Positions 4,525-7,158 of a stretch of DNA of 7,158 nt are shown here, one piece after another; position 1 is the stretch's first letter; every line of letters begins with the position of its first letter. The notes under the pieces were generated by a model. It was given only the letters and a program-made list of their open reading frames with translations. It was not told where the DNA came from and made no database searches. The DNA is taken from the NCBI GenBank assembly GCA_023401495.1, contig JAEXDU010000021.1, positions 1 to 7,158 on the forward strand, in the 5' to 3' direction. Source of the DNA: Bacillota bacterium (lineage in GTDB: Bacteria > Bacillota > Clostridia > Oscillospirales > Acutalibacteraceae). The translations under genes were made by a program, and so were the position numbers.

Positions 4525-5409
4525 TTGCAACCAACACCACACACCGGCCGACGCGCGCCGGAAAAACGAAATCCTGACGAGCTCGATATCGTCATTGTAG
4601 GGCTGGGGCTGATCGGCGGCTCTTTGGCCAAAGCCCTTTCGCAGAGCCGCCGCCACCGGGTCACCGGGATCGACCAGAACCCGGAGGTAATCCGGCAGGC
4701 GCTTCTTTGCGGTGCGATTTCCGCCGAAGCGGATGACGGCGCTCTTTCCCGTGCCGACCTGATTCTGTTATGCTGCTACCCGCAGGCCTGCATCGACTTT
4801 GTGCAAAAGAAAGGCGCGCTGCTCGGCGGCACGCTCGTGAGCGACACCTGCGGGGTGAAGGGATATATCTGCCCCGAACTGACGGAGCTTGCCCGCGAAT
4901 TCGGCTTTACCTTCGTCGGCGGCCACCCGATGGCGGGAAAGGAGCAGAACGGCTTTGCGGCAAGTGAGGCTAATCTGTTCGAGGGAGCAAGCTATCTGCT
5001 GATTCCCTGCGGAGCACCGGATGATGCCGTGGCACTGATGGAGCATCTGGCCCGCTCGGTCGGCGCGGCCCGCACCATCGCCACCACGCCGGAGCACCAC
5101 GACGAAATGATCGCGTTTACCTCTCAGGTACCCCACGCGCTGGCCTGCGCGTATGTGATGAGCCCGCTGTGCCCCGAACATCCCGGCTACTCCGCAGGCA
5201 GCTACCGCGACGTTTCCCGCGTGGCGCGCATCAACGAAACCCTTTGGAGTGAACTGTTCCTGGAAAACCGCGAGCCTTTGACCCGCGAAATCGATACCCT
5301 GCTCGGGCATCTGACAGAAATACGGAACGCCGTGGAAAAAAACGACCGCGAAGCACTTCGCGGCCTGCTGCGGCGGGGCCGGGAGATTAAGGAAAGGCTG
5401 GGAGAATAA
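4525..5409 (+). CDS. tyrA: Prephenate dehydrogenase
   Basis: Oxidative decarboxylation of prephenate to 4-hydroxyphenylpyruvate, committing chorismate to tyrosine. The 294 residues begin, after a 20-residue polar extension, with a Rossmann fold: IVGLGLIGGSLA (24-35), then an acidic Asp50 after strand 2 that suggests NAD rather than NADP. Further family motifs are SDTCGVKG, GGHPMAGKE with the catalytic His134, and TSQVPHALA with His204. There is no C-terminal ACT domain, so tyrosine feedback is not obvious in this protein. The start is TTG 4525, with AAGGAGAG (4509-4516) 8 nt upstream; the frame is closed by a TGA at 4519-4521 and no ATG occurs near. It lies 51 nt after aroF, and aroB starts on the base after its stop codon. 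Confidence 0.94.
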   Translation: MQPTPHTGRRAPEKRNPDELDIVIVGLGLIGGSLAKALSQSRRHRVTGIDQNPEVIRQALLCGAISAEADDGALSRADLILLCCYPQACIDFVQKKGALLGGTLVSDTCGVKGYICPELTELAREFGFTFVGGHPMAGKEQNGFAASEANLFEGASYLLIPCGAPDDAVALMEHLARSVGAARTIATTPEHHDEMIAFTSQVPHALACAYVMSPLCPEHPGYSAGSYRDVSRVARINETLWSELFLENREPLTREIDTLLGHLTEIRNAVEKNDREALRGLLRRGREIKERLGE

Positions 5410-6486
5410 ATGGAACTGACGATTCAAACCTCAAACCCTTACCAGATTCTGATTCAGCGCGGCTGTCTGGATCAACTGGGAGAACAGGCAAGCGCGCTGT
5501 TCCGCGAGGGCGGCCGGGCCATGATCATTACCGACAGCAACGTCGGCCCGCTGTACGCCCGGCGCGCGGCGGATTCCCTGGCAAAAGCGGGCTTTGTGCC
5601 CGATGTTTTCACCTTCCCCGCCGGGGAGGAAAGCAAGCGTCTTTCCACCATTGAGCAGATTTACACGGCCATGGCCGAACAGAAGATGACCCGCACCGAT
5701 TTCATCGTCGCACTTGGCGGGGGCGTGACGGGCGACATGGCCGGCTTTGCCGCCGCCACGTTCCTGCGCGGCATCGGCTTCATTCAGATTCCCACCTCGC
5801 TGCTCGCACAGATCGATTCTTCCGTCGGCGGCAAAACCGGCGTAGACCTGCCGCAGGGCAAAAATCTGGTTGGCGCGTTTCACCAGCCGCGTCTGGTGCT
5901 GATCGATTCCGACACGCTCGCAACCCTGCCGCCCCGCTTTTTCTCGGACGGCATGGCCGAGGCCATCAAATACGGCTGCATCAAAAGCCGTCCACTGTTC
6001 GAGCTGATCCGCGAAAATGATGTGTCGAAAGACCCAAAGGTGCTCGAGCGGATGATCACCGAGTGCGTAGACTGTAAGCGCCGTGTGGTGGAGGACGACG
6101 AATTTGACACCGGCGAGCGCATGCTGCTGAATTTTGGCCATACGCTGGGTCACGCCCTGGAAAAACACTATGAGTTCGGCAAGCTGACCCACGGCGAAGC
6201 GGTGGGCGTCGGCATGGTAAAAATTTCCTGCTCGGGTGAGGCGCTTGGTCTGACAAAATCCGGCACTGCAGAAGAAATTTCCGCCCTGCTACGGCAGTAC
6301 CATCTGCCCACAGAGGACGACGCGCCGGCGGAAAGTCTGGCCAAAGCCGCCGCTATGGATAAAAAAGGGATGGGCGGCACGCTCAACCTGATCCTGCTGC
6401 GTGAGATCGGCCATTCGTTTGTACATCCCATTCCGAAGCAAGAGCTTCTTCCTATTATAATAAAGGAAAAGGAGGGGCACGCATGA
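5410..6486 (+). CDS. aroB: 3-dehydroquinate synthase
   Basis: Converts DAHP to 3-dehydroquinate, step 2, using NAD+ and a divalent metal, usually Zn2+ or Co2+. The 358-residue length is normal. Seen motifs are the NAD-binding ALGGGVTGDMAGFAAATFLRG (101-121), PTSLLAQIDSSVGGKTGVD (128-146), and the metal ligands Glu184 in MAEAIKYG, His244 in NFGHTLGHALE and His261 in HGEAV, matching Glu194/His271/His287 of the Aspergillus enzyme. ATG 5410 immediately follows the tyrA TAA stop, with a GGGAG/GGAGA site inside the end of tyrA, indicating translational coupling. Its own stop overlaps the aroA start by four bases (ATGA). Confidence 0.97.
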   Translation: MELTIQTSNPYQILIQRGCLDQLGEQASALFREGGRAMIITDSNVGPLYARRAADSLAKAGFVPDVFTFPAGEESKRLSTIEQIYTAMAEQKMTRTDFIVALGGGVTGDMAGFAAATFLRGIGFIQIPTSLLAQIDSSVGGKTGVDLPQGKNLVGAFHQPRLVLIDSDTLATLPPRFFSDGMAEAIKYGCIKSRPLFELIRENDVSKDPKVLERMITECVDCKRRVVEDDEFDTGERMLLNFGHTLGHALEKHYEFGKLTHGEAVGVGMVKISCSGEALGLTKSGTAEEISALLRQYHLPTEDDAPAESLAKAAAMDKKGMGGTLNLILLREIGHSFVHPIPKQELLPIIIKEKEGHA

Positions 6487-7158
6487 ACCGAGCAATCGTA
6501 TCCCCTGCCCGGTTATGCGGCTCCGTGACGGTTCCCCCCTCCAAGAGCGCCGCGCACCGCGCGATTTTCTGTGCCGCACTGGCCCGGGGCGAAAGCCGGC
6601 TGTATCATGTGGCGGATTCGGAGGACATGCGTGCCACGCTGGGTGCGATCCAGGCGATGGGCGTAGAGGTTCGCCGGGAGGGCGACGCTCTCATCGTCAA
6701 CAGCAGCGGAAAATGGGAGGATGAGGCCGAGATCGACTGCGGGGAATCCGGTTCAACCCTGCGTTTTCTCATCCCCGTACTGGCGGCGCTCGGCATCAGC
6801 GCCGAGCTGACCGGCCGGGGCCGCCTGCCCTACCGCCCGCTGAATACCTATCTTGAGTGTCTGCCGCCGCATGGCGCCGTGCTGAAAAGCGAGGGCGGAC
6901 TACCGCTTACGATCGACGGCGGTTTGATTCCCGGTGAATACGAGCTGCCGGGGAACATCAGCTCTCAGTTCATCACAGGACTTCTGCTGGCGCTCCCGCT
7001 TCTTCCGGGCGACAGCCGTATCCGCCTGACGACTCCGCTTGAATCCGCCGGATACATCGATTTGACGCTGGCGGTACTGCATGACTTCGGTGTGGAAATC
7101 CATCTCACCCAGAACGGCTGGGACATTCCCGGCTGGCAGCAGTTTCAGCCGCGGGAAT
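6483..7158 (+). CDS. aroA: EPSP synthase (3-phosphoshikimate 1-carboxyvinyltransferase), 3'-truncated by window
   Basis: Transfers the enolpyruvyl group of PEP to shikimate 3-phosphate, step 6. Only the first 225 residues are present; the frame is open at the window end, about half of the family's usual 420-440. Motifs seen: VPPSKSAAHRAI (17-28, Lys/Ser/Arg for phosphate binding), CGESGSTLRFLIP (the PEP-binding loop, in the GESGSTLR form rather than the GNAGTAMR of E. coli), GRGRLPYRPL, GNISSQFITGLLLALP and ESAGYIDLTL. The start ATG 6483 overlaps the aroB stop as ATGA, and GGAGGGG (6471-6477) lies 5 nt upstream. It is the last visible gene of the attenuated operon; chorismate synthase and prephenate dehydratase would be reasonable neighbours downstream. 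Confidence 0.96.
   Translation, partial: MNRAIVSPARLCGSVTVPPSKSAAHRAIFCAALARGESRLYHVADSEDMRATLGAIQAMGVEVRREGDALIVNSSGKWEDEAEIDCGESGSTLRFLIPVLAALGISAELTGRGRLPYRPLNTYLECLPPHGAVLKSEGGLPLTIDGGLIPGEYELPGNISSQFITGLLLALPLLPGDSRIRLTTPLESAGYIDLTLAVLHDFGVEIHLTQNGWDIPGWQQFQPRE

Noticed and set aside
4075..4656. 193-codon minus-strand ORF over aroF and tyrA, and similar antisense ORFs over aroB and tyrA.
   Set aside because: They are antisense shadows of GC-rich conserved genes, spanning gene borders without promoters or ribosome sites.
6433..6461. TATAAT (6456-6461) near the end of aroB as an internal promoter for aroA.
   Set aside because: No credible -35 box at 16-18 nt and no TGn extension; it encodes the conserved reading frame of AroB's C-terminus.

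Overview
The window is a chromosomal segment that looks like a low-redundancy Gram-positive anaerobe of the class Clostridia. A Ruminococcaceae/Oscillospiraceae-type bacterium is my best guess. The reasons are a Na+-translocating decarboxylase beta subunit, strong AGGAGG-type ribosome binding sites before nearly every gene, TTG starts, GC-rich genes with AT-rich spacers, and sigma-A style promoters. The taxonomic call is inference; no database was consulted. I see no mobile element, tRNA, rRNA or CRISPR array.

Left part (2-1566, minus strand): a complete Na+-pumping decarboxylase beta subunit gene and, upstream of it, a stand-alone acyl carrier protein gene. A terminator (1253-1280) ends the acpP transcript, and a good promoter (1203-1231) restarts transcription for the beta subunit, so the two are separate units.

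Divergent spacer (1567-1729): acpP reads left and aroE reads right. This AT-rich stretch holds candidate promoters in both directions and three inverted repeats that overlap them.

Right part (1730-7158, plus strand): an aromatic amino acid biosynthesis cluster, aroE - aroK - [promoter and regulatory leader] - aroF - tyrA - aroB - aroA (cut by the window end). It covers DAHP synthase (step 1), 3-dehydroquinate synthase (2), shikimate dehydrogenase (4), shikimate kinase (5) and EPSP synthase (6), plus prephenate dehydrogenase on the tyrosine branch. Genes for step 3 (aroD/aroQ type), chorismate synthase and the phenylalanine branch are not in the window and may lie downstream.

The most interesting item is the 306-base gap between aroK and aroF. 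A near-consensus promoter that includes the aroK stop codon drives a roughly 275-nt leader. The leader carries a 50-codon ORF with its own GGAGG site; nine of its residues 10-25 are Phe, Tyr or Trp. A hairpin followed by U6 sits on those codons, and a strong intrinsic terminator lies 21 nt after the leader stop codon and 29 nt before the aroF start. This is the architecture of ribosome-mediated transcription attenuation, here apparently sensing all three aromatic amino acids and gating aroF-tyrA-aroB-aroA. AroF also carries the N-terminal ferredoxin-like domain used for allosteric feedback in Thermotoga-type enzymes, so flux into the pathway is probably controlled at both RNA and protein level. 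In Firmicutes such genes are more usually controlled by T-boxes or TRAP, and I find neither here.
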